Shown one piece after another: positions 46,219 to 56,527 of a DNA stretch of 64,000 bases; the first letter of the stretch is position 1; each line of letters opens with the position of its first letter. The notes beneath the pieces were generated by a model. It ran no database searches and had not been told where the DNA came from. It saw only the letters and a program-made list of their open reading frames with translations. Position numbers and translations under genes: made by a program. Origin of the DNA: Sarcocystis neurona (Eukaryota > Apicomplexa > Conoidasida > Eucoccidiorida > Sarcocystidae); NCBI GenBank assembly GCA_000727475.1, contig KL647309.1:264617-328616 (forward strand), written 5' to 3'.

Positions 46219-46850
46219 TCATTTTACTCCTTCATTAACAGTAGATGTGGCAGCAGCCCTTGCTGCTTTAAAAAAGCGCATGTCGCCTCGTTGTTCAACG
46301 ACCCAAGCGGCAACAGTAGCAGCAGTAGCGTTTGCTGCCATCCCAGCGCATGCGAAGTCGTCTTCGTCGCAGGAACACGGCAACCCAGCAACTTGCATGC
46401 ACCGCAAGGAGCGCGATACTCACAGCTGCAGTGCCCCCTGTTGCTGACGCGCTGCCCTCTTGCTGCAGTCGTAGCTGCTGCAGCTGCTCTTCGCCCCTAC
46501 TTCCCCTGCTGCATGTGTTCTCCCTACGTATTTCGTCACCGTCCCACGTCCGTCGTCGACCTGCTGCTGCTCCTCCTCCTGCTTCTCTTCTGCGGCTCCT
46601 GCCTCCCTGCAGTTGCTGCGTCTGCCGTGTGTTGCTGCAGTTGCGTCTGCTGCTTTCCTCGCTGCTTCGGCGTGCAACATCGCCGGCTGCCCTCTCTTCT
46701 GCTGCTTCTGCTGCTCCGCCTGCTGCTACAGAGCTTCCTTCCTTCACACGCTGCTCGCGGGAGAAGAAGAACAATATCCACAGGCCTTTCGCACCTTCTT
46801 CTTCTGCAGCAGCAGTTGACTCTGCTCCTCCTGCACCACTGCAGGCACTA
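46219..46850 (-). CDS. Candidate exons of an Ala/Glu/Gln-rich minus-strand gene
   Basis: The minus-strand frame from about 46850 reads GGAESTAAAEEEGAKGLW, then GSSVAAGGAAEAAEERAAGD and LQQEGSASATGGTAA. It stops at a consensus GTGAGT donor at 46423-46418, phase 0. A possible last exon reads AAWVVEQRGDMRFFKAARAA, then TSTVNEGVK and a TGA at 46219-46221, but its acceptor is unclear. A second minus-strand frame in the same place (VDDGRGTVTKYVGRTHAAG) competes. No family is recognised. Confidence 0.3.
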
Positions 46851-46887
46851 CTATGACCCAAGCGCAGGTCTGCTTTACCACAACTGC

Positions 46888-46970
46888 CCCAGCAGCAGCA
46901 GCAGTCCGTGCAGCAGCAGCAGCGGGCCGTGCAGCAGCAGCAGCGGGCGGTGCAGCAGCAGCAGCAGTAG
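46888..46970. repeat. 21-bp CAG minisatellite
   Basis: Units CAGCAGCAGCAGCGGGCCGTG, CAGCAGCAGCAGCGGGCGGTG and a shortened first unit stand in tandem, ending in a pure CAG run. The plus strand reads QQQQRAV units that end at a TAG. Confidence 0.85.
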
Positions 46971-47092
46971 TACCGCGACCTCCAGCGGCCCCTCCTCGGT
47001 CTGTCGCTGTGGACTAACCTGCTGCTGCGCATCAATTTCCTCCTGCACGTGCGGCTGGCTGCTGCAGTTTTCCCGCGTGCCCCCCCCGCTAC

Positions 47093-47521
47093 GTGCTGCT
47101 ACTCTTGCTGCTCGTCTTGAGCTGTCCCGGCAACGAATTCGGCCTGCTGCAAAAGCTGCCTAGTTACTCCTTCACAGCTGCGCCTCTCTTTGCAGCTCTG
47201 CGCTGTTCTGCTGCAGGCGCTGCTGCTTCGTTGTCACTGCTGCTTCATTGCCCCGCTGCTCCGTCTCTTCATTGGCGGTGCAGCAGCGCAGCACAGGGCA
47301 AACAGGAAATTTCTCTGCCGTCCTTCGACAACCTCAGGGTTGTCGCTGCTGCAGGAGTACCAGCAGCAGCAGGCTTCACGGCCTTAGCAAAACTAGCAGG
47401 TTCCACCGCCTTAGCAGCACCACCAGCACGCCCCGCGCAGAGGCAGTTGCACCAGCGAGCTGTATGGCCGCCTGCAGACAGCAGCGCCAGAGAACGAGAA
47501 AAAAAGAGCAGTGGTTGTTAG
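47093..47521 (+). CDS. Hypothetical Ala/Leu-rich ORF, partial
   Basis: The plus-strand frame has a non-repetitive part, NEFGLLQKLPSYSFTAAPLF, then QEISLPSFDNLRVV and TALAKLAG. Minus-strand frames across 47340-47400 contain stops, so plus is favoured. The nominal start is not an ATG, so an upstream exon is likely. Immediately upstream, GLSLWTNLLLRINFLLHVR in another plus frame could be a hydrophobic exon. Confidence 0.25.
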   Translation: MLLLLLLVLSCPGNEFGLLQKLPSYSFTAAPLFAALRCSAAGAAASLSLLLHCPAAPSLHWRCSSAAQGKQEISLPSFDNLRVVAAAGVPAAAGFTALAKLAGSTALAAPPARPAQRQLHQRAVWPPADSSAREREKKSSGC

Positions 47522-47551
47522 CCAACGAAGAGGAAGTGCGCTGGACGGAAG

Positions 47552-47944
47552 ATGCTGGGCAGCACCAGCGATGCAGGAGGCAGAGCTTCTAAGCTGCTGT
47601 ACGTCCCACTGCTGCAGGAACAGCAGCAGCGTCCGACGGCGCCGCCCAGCATAGCAGCCCGAGCACATGCGGGCGCAGCAGCAGCACCGTCGTCCTCCGC
47701 AGCAGCAGCAGGTGTTCCCCCTCAGTCGGCAGCTCCGGTGGCACCAGGGAGGGGACACGCAGCACCAGAAATTGGAGAGTGTGCAACAGCGTATGAAGAC
47801 GCAGCAGCAGGATACGAGGATGCAGCAGCAGCAAACAAAGAGGCAGCAGGCTCGGACACCGAGGCGGCAGCGGCGACATTAGACGGGGAACTGGTGTGCT
47901 GGGGCAGTGCTGCTGCAGGGGATGTAAACCCCACAGTTCAATAG
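47552..47944 (+). CDS. Hypothetical Ala-rich 130-residue ORF
   Basis: The ORF starts with an ATG and ends TAG. It reads MLGSTSDAGGRASKLLYVPL, then a CAG-derived Ala/Pro stretch and an acidic repeat (AYEDAAAGYEDAAAANKEAA), ending ELVCWGSAAAGDVNPTVQ. CAG lies on the plus strand, giving Ala/Glu codons. It converges on the minus-strand 48084-53750 ORF, with 139 bp between the stops. It may be the last exon of a gene that includes 47093-47521. Confidence 0.3.
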   Translation: MLGSTSDAGGRASKLLYVPLLQEQQQRPTAPPSIAARAHAGAAAAPSSSAAAAGVPPQSAAPVAPGRGHAAPEIGECATAYEDAAAGYEDAAAANKEAAGSDTEAAAATLDGELVCWGSAAAGDVNPTVQ

Positions 47945-48083
47945 TTTTATCGCAGCAGCGGCTGTAGCTGCATTTTCCGCGTGTGTGACGCACTGCTCCG
48001 GTTGCTGCCACTTGCGCTGCTCGTTCCTCCATTGCCACTGCTGCGGCTGGGTTACCTGCTGGTGCAGCTGCTGCTTCTGCTGA

Positions 48084-51000
48084 TCACGCGTGGTGCCCGT
48101 GTCCGCGACCCCACGTGCTGCTCTTGCTGCTGCCAAGCCCGTCGCTGCTGCTGCTGCTCTGGGTGCAGTTGCCAGGGCTGTTGTTGCTGCCTTCGCTGCT
48201 CAGACTTCTGCTGCCGCAGCCGTTGCTGCTGCTGCTGCTGATGTGAGGATCGCCTGCACCCATGCAGCTCTGCGTCTCCCCCCAGGCACGGCTCGTGCTG
48301 TCGTTGCAACAGCTGCCGCAGCTGCGACTGCTGCTTCTTCCTCTGCTGCGACTGCGACTGCTGCTGCAGCACTCCGAGAACCTGCGGCGGTTCCTGCAGC
48401 TGTCGGAAGCAATGCGGCTGCCACCATTCTCTTCTTCCGTTGCCGTCGACGACGCCCTCGCAGGCAAAAACAAATCCAGTTGCTGGTGCCTGCTGCTGTT
48501 GGTCTCCTTCTGGCTGCTGCCTGTGCTGCTCTGCATCAACACCGTCTCACCTGTGCTCTCCTCCACCCTACGCCAGCTCCGCTTGCTGCCACTGCTGCTG
48601 CTACTGCTGCTATTGCTACTGCCGCTACTGCTACTGCTGCTACTGCTACTGCTGTTGCTGTTACCGCTGCTGCTGCTTCGTCCGAAAGCTGCAGCCCTGA
48701 TCCCTCCCCCTGCGCCTGGTGCTCCCAAGGCAGCTGCGTTTGTTGCTGCTGCGGCTAACGCTCCGGACCTTCCTGCTGTTGCTGCTGCTCGGGCTGCGTG
48801 TCTCGCTGCCGCTGCGGGATGTTGCCGCATGGTGTGCCGCTGCAGCCATAGTGCTCGTCTGTCTCCTTTCTCTCCCACGCGACTGCTGCTGCTGTCTCCC
48901 CCCACAGCGTCCCGCTGCTGCTGGCGCTGGTGCAGCAGGGCCTGCTGCTGCGGTTGCTGCCGTCTTCGCTTTTGCAGTGCCTGCTGTTCCTGCAGCCTGC
49001 CCTCCCGCTGCTGCTGCTGCTGCCGTGTCTCTTTCTGCACCTCCTCCTCTTCCTCTTCACTTTTGAGCCGCGCAGCCGGATGCTGCTGCTGCATTCCCTG
49101 TTGCTCCTGCTGCAGCCTCTGCTGTTGCTGCGCTGTGTGCTGCCTGAGCAGCCCCTGCGGATGCTGCTTCTGCAGCACGTGCTGCTGCTGCCTTTTCCTC
49201 TTCTTCTGCAAATGTTGCTGCTGCAGAAATTGTCGCTGCTGTCGCCGGCTGCAGCCCTTTCCAAAATCGAAGGTCCATAGCCTCTGCGGGCTCTGCCTCC
49301 AACAACAGTCTGCCCGGTGTTGCTGCTGCTGTTGCTGCTGCTGCCAGACAAAGCCAAGCTGCTGCTGCTGCGTCTTTTCGACACTTCGCAGCAACTGCTG
49401 CTTCTCCACAGAGCCCTGCTGCTCCTGCTCTATTCGTCCCTGCTGCTGCTGTTGAACAGCATTCTCCTGCTGCTGCTGCTGCTGCCCAACAGTCCCTTCT
49501 TGCTGCTGCTGCTGCTCCTCCACCACCACCTGCTGCTCCTGCTGCGCAGACATCTGCTGCCTCAGTGCCTGCTGCTGTTGCTCTTCCTGCTTCTTTTCCT
49601 TCGCTCTCGCCTGCCGCTGCTGTCTTCCCATCCCCCAGCTCCCCTGCTGCTGCTGTTGCTCTTGCCAGATCTGTTGTTGACGCTGTTGCTGCACGCGCTC
49701 CTGCTGCTGCTGCTCCTCTTTCTCCTCCCTTCTCCCGTAGTGTCGCGTCCACGGCACGGGTGAGTGCTGCTGCAGACGCTGTACGAGGATAACGTCCCTT
49801 CTTTTGCCGAAGTTTCGCTCCGCCGCTGCTAGACCGGCTACCGCTGCTTCTTCTTCTGAGTTCCTGCAGCTGCTGTTGCTCGACGCTTCGTTCTCTTCTC
49901 CTTCCTTCTCCTGCAACTTGCTCGAGTCGCGAACGCCGTTCGACCGCAGCAACGCACCCGCGACTTCTTCTGCTGCTGCCTCTGGCTTCCTGCCATCGCC
50001 TGCTGCCGCTGCTGCTGCTTCTGCTGATAATGATCGAAGCCCCTGCTCTCCTTCTTCCTCTACTCGTCCTTCTCCTTTTGCTGTTCCTCGCCTCCCACTT
50101 CCTGCTGCTGTCGTACACCCTTCCCTCGCTCCTGCAACTTCCCCTCGCGCACTACTTCTTCCTTTTTCTGCTGCGACAAAATGCTGTGCGTCTGCCGCGG
50201 CGTCCCCCGCTGCTCCTGCTGCTGCTCCTGCTGCTGCCTTTTTTGAGGCACGTCCATTGGCGTTCCACCGCTCGCTTCCTTCTCGGTGCATAAAGGGCCT
50301 CATTCCTCGTCGCTCCTGCTGCTGCGGCAGCTCTCTGGGACTGCGGCTGCAGCACTCCTTCCCAGGCAGCTGCTGCTTTGCTTCAGGCGCCGGCTCGACC
50401 TTTTCACTTGCTCCTGCTGCTGGTGTTGCAGCTCCCCGCGGTGGTGCTTCTGCTGTCGTGGCTGCTGCCGGTGTTGCTGCCGGCAACGTTGCTGCTGCAG
50501 CAGCCTCAATCGCGGTTGTGTCAAACGTTAACGAAGCGGCTGCAGCAGCAGCAGCGCCGGGAGCTGCAGCTGCTGCTCCGAACCCGTCTTCTTCCTCTCC
50601 TTCCCCGGCTTTTTGCAAATGCGCTGTTGCCACTGGCACTGTCTCATACCAACGTCCTCCTCCTCCTCCTGCTGCTGTACTGGGCAATGCTCCGGCTGCT
50701 GAAGAACAACCTGCTTCTGCTGCTGCAGCTGCTAGAATGCGAGCTCCTTCGGCCGCTTCTACACGAGAAGCTTCTAATACATCTGACGGTGGTGTTGCAT
50801 CAAACGGTTGTATTGCCGCTGCTGCTGCTTCAGGGAGCAACTCCGCTGTGGCTAGGGACTTTGCCTCTGTTGCTGCTGTAGAACGGTGTGCTGCTGGTGC
50901 GGCACCGGCGTCCGCTGCTGGTGGAAAAACTGCTGTGGATTCGGCAAGAACTGCTGCTGCTGCTGCGTCGTTGTCAGAGTCAGCACCGCTGTCCAGCGCT

Positions 51001-53750
51001 GCCTCTCTAGCAACAGCAGCAGCGGATGCCACTACGTGTGGAGCCACTGCAGCCGCATGCAGGTCGCGTGCAGGTTCGCCGGCATGCGGTGCTGCAGCAG
51101 CAGCAGTGTTGCTTGTCCCAGGGATGTAGTAGATGTGAGATCGGTGCTCGTCTACTCCTTGCTGCTTCCCCATGTTTCTCTGCTGTTGCAGCTGGGCAGC
51201 CTCCCGCTGCAGAAGCAGCAACAGCAAGTCATTCTCCTCCTGGACAGAAAACTTCGGAGGCAGCAGCTGCTGCTCGACTTCTTGCAGGAAAGCGAGGCGA
51301 CCCTGCTGCTGCTGCTGCCACGCGCACTCGCGCTGTACCAGCGCCGCATCCGTGGCCTGCTGCTGCTGCGGTTGCTGCACCTCCTCCGTCGGCAGGGAGT
51401 GCACCGCGTGCCTCTGCTGCAAAACCTCGAGCTGCTGTTTGTGCTGCTGCTGCAGCCACCGCTGCTGTCGCTCCTGCTGCTGCAGCAGCACATCCCGAAG
51501 CTCCCGGCACTCGACTGCAGCCGCGGCAGCAAGGGCAGTCGCTCGGCTGACGCGACGGCCCTGGAGCAGCAGCAGCAGCAGCACCAGCAGCACCAGCAAC
51601 AGCAGCAGCAGCACAGCATCCTGCCGTCCAAACGCTGCTGTTATCACTGCACCTACAGGAACCAGCGCCACCTGGCACTGCGCCCGAGCCCACTGCAGCA
51701 GCTGCAGCAGCCGCTCCTTTTGAACCAGCAACACCCGCAGCATCTCTGAGGCACGTGCCGCCACACGCCGACGAGCAAACGCAACTGCTGCGGTTGCTGC
51801 TGCTGCTGCTGACGCACTTGATCGAGCAGCGTCAGACAGCAGCACACACACCAGCCGTTGCTGCTGCTGCTGCCGCGCGTTCGCTTGCTGCTCCTGCTGC
51901 TGCTTCGGCATCCCTGCCGTGTCTCCTGCTGATGACACTCTGCTGCTGCTGCTGCAGATCTGCTGGACGCTATGCTGGAGCCGGAGCCGCATTCTTTGCA
52001 ACAGTTCGCCGCCTATACGCAGCAAGGGCTGCAGCAGCAGCAGCTGCGAGTTCGTCCACCAGCGGACAGCAGCAGTTGCAGCGGCGGCAGATGCTGCTGC
52101 AGCTTCGTTACACAGATGCTGCAGCCAGGAGGCTCGGCTGTTGTCGGGGCTGATGCTGCTGACGGTTCTCCCGCTGCCGCCGCTGCTCACAGCAGTCGTT
52201 GCCTGCCCAACACCTTCTCCGATGATTTCTTCCTGTTGCTGCTCCTGCTCCCCCTCCTCTTCTTCCTCGTCTGCTGCTGCTGTTTCTCTTCGTGTCTTCT
52301 CCGCTCCTGCGCGAGCTTCGTCTGCTGCTAGGCTGCCGCCTGCCACGCGTGCTGCTGCTGCTGTGTCTCGTCCTGCCGCAGCAGAAGCAGCCGCCAGGCA
52401 CCCCACACTGTGTCGGCTGCCGGCGGCGAGCCGCAGGCGCGTGGCTGTGGCGGAGGCAGCTGCAGCAGCAGCAGCGGCAGCAGCAGCAGCCGCGGCATCG
52501 CCGCAGGCACCAGAGGCCCCCCCCCTCCTGCTCGTCCTGCTGCTGCTCTCGAAAGAAGGGAACGTACTATACACTCCTCTCACAACAGGATTTGATCCTG
52601 CTGCTGCGCCTACTGCTGCCTCACGCGCCTGCTGCTGCACTGCCGCCGCGGCAGCAGCGGCTGCGGCAGCAGCAGCAACCGCCCCCACAGCAGCAGCAAG
52701 CGGTCGTCCAGAAGCCAGAGCGGCAGCAGCTGGGCTTCCTGCAGCAACTGACGCCTGCTCTCTTCTCATTGCGCTGTCATACGCTTCGCGCAACCTCACT
52801 ACTGTTGCTGCTGCTTCTCCTCCTCCTGGTTCTTCTGGGGCTCGCTGATGGGAGGACGCATGCTGGGGAGGGCACAGCGACTGCGGCTGCTGCTGCGCCT
52901 GCTGCTGCGTCTGCTGCTGGACGGCAATAGCAGCAGCCTGTGCAGCAGCACTGGCAATGCCGGCTGCTGCTGCTGCAGCTGCTGCTCCTCTGGTGGCGGC
53001 GAGGTCAGCCTGCTGCAGCAGCGCAGGCAGCCGGGGGACGATCACGTCGAACTGCTGCAGGCGGTGGAAAAGAAACGCGGCGAGTTCCTGCAGCAGCTGC
53101 AGCAACAAAGACTGCTGCAGGTGCTGTTGCTGCTGCTGTTCCTGCAAACTGCTCAGCTCCCCCAGCCTCTCTCTCAACGCAGAGTTCTGCTGCTCAACCG
53201 CCTTCATGCGATCTACCAGAGTGAGCAGCACGTGTCCCCCCCCCCCGCTTTTAAATGTCTGAGACGAAGCGGCAGCACCAGTCCCTGCCGCAGCAGCCAC
53301 ACCTGCTCCCCCGCTCCCACCAGCACGGGCAGCACCTGCTGCGGCTGTGCCACTGCTGCCGTTGCTGCTGCTGCTGCTCCCGCCTCCACCTCCTCCTGCT
53401 GCACCTATCCCACCGCCTCCTCCTCCTGCTGCTGCTGCCCCATTTCCTCCTGCCGCTGCCGGCGAAGGGGCGGCACTGCTGCTACCGTTGCCCGCCGAAG
53501 CCACCCCCCCACCGACGCCGTTGCTGCTCCCCCCTGCTGCTGCTCCGCCGCCCCCTGCGCCTCTGCCGCTGCTGCTTCCTCCTGCTCCTCCTCCTGCGGC
53601 TGCTCCACCGACAGCAGCACCGGGCGAAAAAAGAAGTGGCGCCGATGACGGGAATGAAGGAGCAACAGCAGCAGCAGTTCCTACGTGCAGTGCTGCAGTA
53701 GCACACCCCACAGCACGGATGAGACACCAGGACGAGAAATTCTCTGGCAT
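48084..53750 (-). CDS. Giant low-complexity coccidian protein (1888 codons), function unknown
   Basis: It starts at a true ATG (53748-53750): MPENFSSWCLIRAVGCATAA, with a mildly hydrophobic N-terminus that could act as a signal. Residues ~45-150 are Gly/Ala/Ser-rich. A coiled-coil-like part follows (LTLVDRMKAVEQQNSALRER), then alternating Ala, Gln and Glu runs. Residues ~712-730 form a Leu/Val run (coding 51558-51615) because the triplet repeat is reversed there; it is long enough for a membrane segment. Later islands include RWYETVPVATAHLQKAGEG and GKRRDVILVQRLQQHSPVPW. The last 250 residues are Ser-rich. No catalytic domain is recognised. Such a long frame supports coding over most of its length, but introns could remove parts, notably the Leu run and the Ser-rich tail. 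Confidence 0.6.
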   Translation of the reverse strand: MPENFSSWCLIRAVGCATAALHVGTAAAVAPSFPSSAPLLFSPGAAVGGAAAGGGAGGSSSGRGAGGGGAAAGGSSNGVGGGVASAGNGSSSAAPSPAAAGGNGAAAAGGGGGGIGAAGGGGGGSSSSSNGSSGTAAAGAARAGGSGGAGVAAAAGTGAAASSQTFKSGGGGHVLLTLVDRMKAVEQQNSALRERLGELSSLQEQQQQQHLQQSLLLQLLQELAAFLFHRLQQFDVIVPRLPALLQQADLAATRGAAAAAAAAGIASAAAQAAAIAVQQQTQQQAQQQPQSLCPPQHASSHQRAPEEPGGGEAAATVVRLREAYDSAMRREQASVAAGSPAAAALASGRPLAAAVGAVAAAAAAAAAAAAVQQQAREAAVGAAAGSNPVVRGVYSTFPSFESSSRTSRRGGASGACGDAAAAAAAAAAAAAASATATRLRLAAGSRHSVGCLAAASAAAGRDTAAAARVAGGSLAADEARAGAEKTRRETAAADEEEEEGEQEQQQEEIIGEGVGQATTAVSSGGSGRTVSSISPDNSRASWLQHLCNEAAAASAAAATAAVRWWTNSQLLLLQPLLRIGGELLQRMRLRLQHSVQQICSSSSRVSSAGDTAGMPKQQQEQQANARQQQQQRLVCVLLSDAARSSASAAAAATAAVAFARRRVAARASEMLRVLLVQKERLLQLLQWARAQCQVALVPVGAVITAAFGRQDAVLLLLLLVLLVLLLLLLQGRRVSRATALAAAAAVECRELRDVLLQQQERQQRWLQQQHKQQLEVLQQRHAVHSLPTEEVQQPQQQQATDAALVQRECAWQQQQQGRLAFLQEVEQQLLPPKFSVQEENDLLLLLLQREAAQLQQQRNMGKQQGVDEHRSHIYYIPGTSNTAAAAAPHAGEPARDLHAAAVAPHVVASAAAVAREAALDSGADSDNDAAAAAVLAESTAVFPPAADAGAAPAAHRSTAATEAKSLATAELLPEAAAAAIQPFDATPPSDVLEASRVEAAEGARILAAAAAEAGCSSAAGALPSTAAGGGGGRWYETVPVATAHLQKAGEGEEEDGFGAAAAAPGAAAAAAASLTFDTTAIEAAAAATLPAATPAAATTAEAPPRGAATPAAGASEKVEPAPEAKQQLPGKECCSRSPRELPQQQERRGMRPFMHREGSERWNANGRASKKAAAGAAAGAAGDAAADAQHFVAAEKGRSSARGEVAGAREGCTTAAGSGRRGTAKGEGRVEEEGEQGLRSLSAEAAAAAAGDGRKPEAAAEEVAGALLRSNGVRDSSKLQEKEGEENEASSNSSCRNSEEEAAVAGLAAAERNFGKRRDVILVQRLQQHSPVPWTRHYGRREEKEEQQQQERVQQQRQQQIWQEQQQQQGSWGMGRQQRQARAKEKKQEEQQQQALRQQMSAQQEQQVVVEEQQQQQEGTVGQQQQQQENAVQQQQQGRIEQEQQGSVEKQQLLRSVEKTQQQQLGFVWQQQQQQQQHRADCCWRQSPQRLWTFDFGKGCSRRQQRQFLQQQHLQKKRKRQQQHVLQKQHPQGLLRQHTAQQQQRLQQEQQGMQQQHPAARLKSEEEEEEVQKETRQQQQQREGRLQEQQALQKRRRQQPQQQALLHQRQQQRDAVGGDSSSSRVGEKGDRRALWLQRHTMRQHPAAAARHAARAAATAGRSGALAAAATNAAALGAPGAGGGIRAAAFGRSSSSGNSNSSSSSSSSSSGSSNSSSSSSSGSKRSWRRVEESTGETVLMQSSTGSSQKETNSSRHQQLDLFLPARASSTATEEENGGSRIASDSCRNRRRFSECCSSSRSRSRGRSSSRSCGSCCNDSTSRAWGETQSCMGAGDPHISSSSSNGCGSRSLSSEGSNNSPGNCTQSSSSSDGLGSSKSSTWGRGHGHHA

Positions 53751-53879
53751 CTACAAAACTCAAAATTCTACGCGGCCTAAATTATCTACCACGCCTGTCG
53801 TTCGGATCACTCACCCGCACACAAGTCTCTTTCCACCGTCATTTCTACAAACGTATCTGTTCAGCTGCATTTGTTGATC

Positions 53880-54240
53880 CTTCCCTGCACTTACATACAA
53901 ATACATACATATATATTGTCCACGTATACACCTATATTTATCTATACTTCTACGTATACGTAGGTAAACAGATAAAAGGACGCCTATATTCGTATGCGTC
54001 GTAAGTGAGACAGGCATGCTCATTTCTTCCTGTATATGGAAATCGAAGCATGTAGGTTTATACATTTATAGTTGTATACTTCTATATATATATATATATA
54101 TATAGGGATAGACCTGTACCTATATTGTACGAATCTATTTATATATATATATATATGTGTACATAGATATAGATATAGCTCTGTGTATATATGTAGACCT
54201 ATACAGAAGTATGTATATACACACACACACGTGCAGATAT
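53880..54240. repeat. AT microsatellite upstream of the giant ORF
   Basis: TATATA blocks at 54085-54105 and 54140-54160, with TACGTATA and TAGATA variants. It may include the promoter of the gene starting at 53750. No defined element is seen. Confidence 0.7.
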
Positions 54241-54470
54241 GAATCACTATGGAAGGGTGCGCCACGGGGTGTAGGTACAGTCGACACCTCCAGAGATGTC
54301 CGCTCGGTTGAGGGGTGTACGTACACCTGACAAGGGATACGGCTGTTGAGTGTCTGTACAACTGCGGAAGGATATACAGCCTTAGAGTGTCTGTACACCC
54401 GAGAAGGGCTGCGCCGTGCGCGTACGCACGCAAACAGCCATGCAGACTTGTGTCTGTACACCTAAGTACA
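54240..54470. repeat. Diverged ~50-bp tandem repeat
   Basis: A unit built on GAGTGTCTGTACACC, then GAGAAGGGCTGCGCC recurs about four to five times with substitutions, for example at 54251, 54310, 54345 and 54388, and ends TGTGTCTGTACACCTAAGTAC. Confidence 0.65.
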
Positions 54471-54531
54471 CATTATACATATACATATATACAGCCCCAC
54501 TAGATGTGATTGCAGGCAAGTCGCTGCATAT

Positions 54532-56527
54532 CTATTGCATGCGTGAAAGCATGCAGCAGCCATGCTGAGATCCCATTTTTGGGGTGTCGCAGGGAAATGA
54601 CGCACAGGAGGAAGCAGCCGCAGCAGCAGCTGCTGGAAGATTTTGCAGCAGCAGCAGCAGCAACTCCTGCTGCTGCTGTCGTAGTAGCGCTCCGTTGCCG
54701 CCGCCACTCGGCTCCACGCCAGCAGCAGAAGCAGCAGCACGGCCCTTTATGCGTCCTGCTCCAGCAGGACCCGCAGCAGCATTGGCAGCAGCAGGAACAG
54801 TGAGGACAGCAGCAGGTGGGGGCAGCGCAAGTGCATACGGCCCGTCTGCCTGTTCTGCTGCGGCCTCTTCTCTGGCCTCGGGAGCGGCTGCTGCTCCTGC
54901 CCTGCCCGTTCTTTCTCCACCGCCGAACTGCGCAGCAGTGCCGCTGCTCTCTCCCCCCAGCCAAATGAGCAATTCTTCTAAGATTGACGTCTGCGGCACT
55001 CTTTGCTGCTGCTGCTGCATGTGCTGCTGCTGCTGCGCCTGCAGCGCGTCTGCTGCTTGCCTGCCACCTTGCGCTGCTGACGCTGCTGCTGCTGCCGCCG
55101 CCTCGGCCGCCGCAGCAGCAGCCGGAGGTAGAAAAGCACCATCTCCCTCGCGCCGCATATGAATGGGGTGGTGGTGTAGCAGCGGCTTCCACCCGTTTCC
55201 TTCGTCTCTTCGTTGCTGCTGCTGCAAGTGCTGCTCCTGCAGCGCGTAGACCAGCTGCTGCCGCCGGTCCAAATCCAGCTGCAGCAAATGTGCTGCTGCG
55301 GTTGCTGGTGCAGACGGCGGGGAAACAGAAGACGAGAAAAATGCTTCCTCCTCCTCATTCTCCTTTTTTTGTTCCTCTCCTCTTCCCGCAGCAACGCCAC
55401 GCCTCTGTGTCTCGCCAAGCGCAGCAGCACGTGCACGTGGCGCCTGTGCTCTCCCCTCAGAAGCAGCAGCAGCAGCATCCGCAGAAGCGGCAGCAGCCGG
55501 TTCACTGGCAGCAGCAGCGTGTTCAGCAGCTGCTGCGCGGGAGCTCGCAGCACCAGCATCTCCCGTCGCTGCGGAACCTCTGCTCGTTCTTCCTTCTGCC
55601 GCAGCAGCTTGTGCTGCAGCCCCCTCTGGCGCTGCTGCTGCTCTTTCTTCACGACGAGAGAGTATAAATAAGTCGGGGTCGCTGCTGCTGCTGTTGCTGC
55701 CTGTCGTGCGACTTTCCACGCCGTTCGGTCCTGCTCCTGGTTTTGTTCCTGCTGTCTTCTGTTGCTGCTCCTTTTCTAGCAACTCGTCTTTCTGGTTCTG
55801 CCGCTCTCTCTCCGGCTCCTCTCGTCCTCTTCCTTCTCCTGCCTCTCGCTGCTGCTGTGCCTGTTGCATGGCATGTTGCTGCGGTGACTCTTCCGTCTGC
55901 TGCGGCTCGAGCTCGCGCATAGACGCGCATGTGTGCCTCGTCCAGGAAGGTGGCAGCTGCTGCACCTGGTGCTGCTGCTGCATCTGCATCAGAGACACAC
56001 TGCTTCTTCTGCGGGCAACACGCCACATACCGCTGCCTGCATGGACACTTCCACCGCTGCGCCCTGTTGCTGCTCTGCCCACGTAACATGGCTGTTGCTT
56101 CTTTTTCTTCTGCCGCGCAGCACCACGAGCAACCGTCTCTCCACACCACGCCTCAGGACTACCCAACGCACAAGAAACAGACGCGTCCCTGCTGCTGCTG
56201 CCGGTCTCCTCAGCTTTGCCGTCCGAAGAAGCAGCACCGTCTTCGGCTCTCCCGTTGTTCCTGGCGCTGCTGCTGCTGTCATTGCTGCTGCTGCTGTCGC
56301 TGCCGTCGGTTGCAGAATCCTGCTGCTGCTCTTCAGCAGGACGAGCTCCGCCGTGCTGCAGAGCAGCAAATTCTTCCGTACTTCCTGAAGTGGTTTTCTT
56401 CGACGGCCAGGGAGAGAGTGAGAGCATCTCCAGGAGCGACCGCAGCAGGGAATTGAATCTCGTCCCGCCACCACCAGCTGCTGCTTCTGTTGCTGTCGGC
56501 TGTGCCTTTTCCTCCTGCCGCCGGGGG
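54532..56527 (-). CDS. SUN-domain protein, C-terminal low-complexity part
   Basis: This frame continues the large exon after a one-base change of frame near 56523-56527, a run of five G on the plus strand. It reads SSPRRQEEKAQPTATEA, then TRFNSLLRSLLEMLSLSPW, then Gln, Ser and Ala runs. A possible membrane-proximal part follows (TSILEELLIWLGGESSG), and it ends PKMGSQHGCCMLSRMQ before a stop. The Leu run ELLLLLLQNLPAAAAAAA near the end might be a C-terminal membrane segment, as SUCO/SLP1 proteins have one after the SUN domain and coiled coil. The frame change may be a sequencing indel (one extra or two missing bases) or an unseen small intron. The true 3' end may lie in a further exon. Confidence 0.55.

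Noticed and set aside
46000..47163. 468-codon plus-strand ORF from 45757
   Set aside because: It crosses a microsatellite and then reads CTG tracts as Leu and Cys runs. Minus-strand frames there end at better splice donors.
55929..56090. Zinc-finger-like peptide CFFCGQHATYRC on the plus strand
   Set aside because: It is antisense to the long C-terminal frame of the SUN gene and no matched splice sites were found. The Cys residues come from TGC/TGT in CTG-type repeats.
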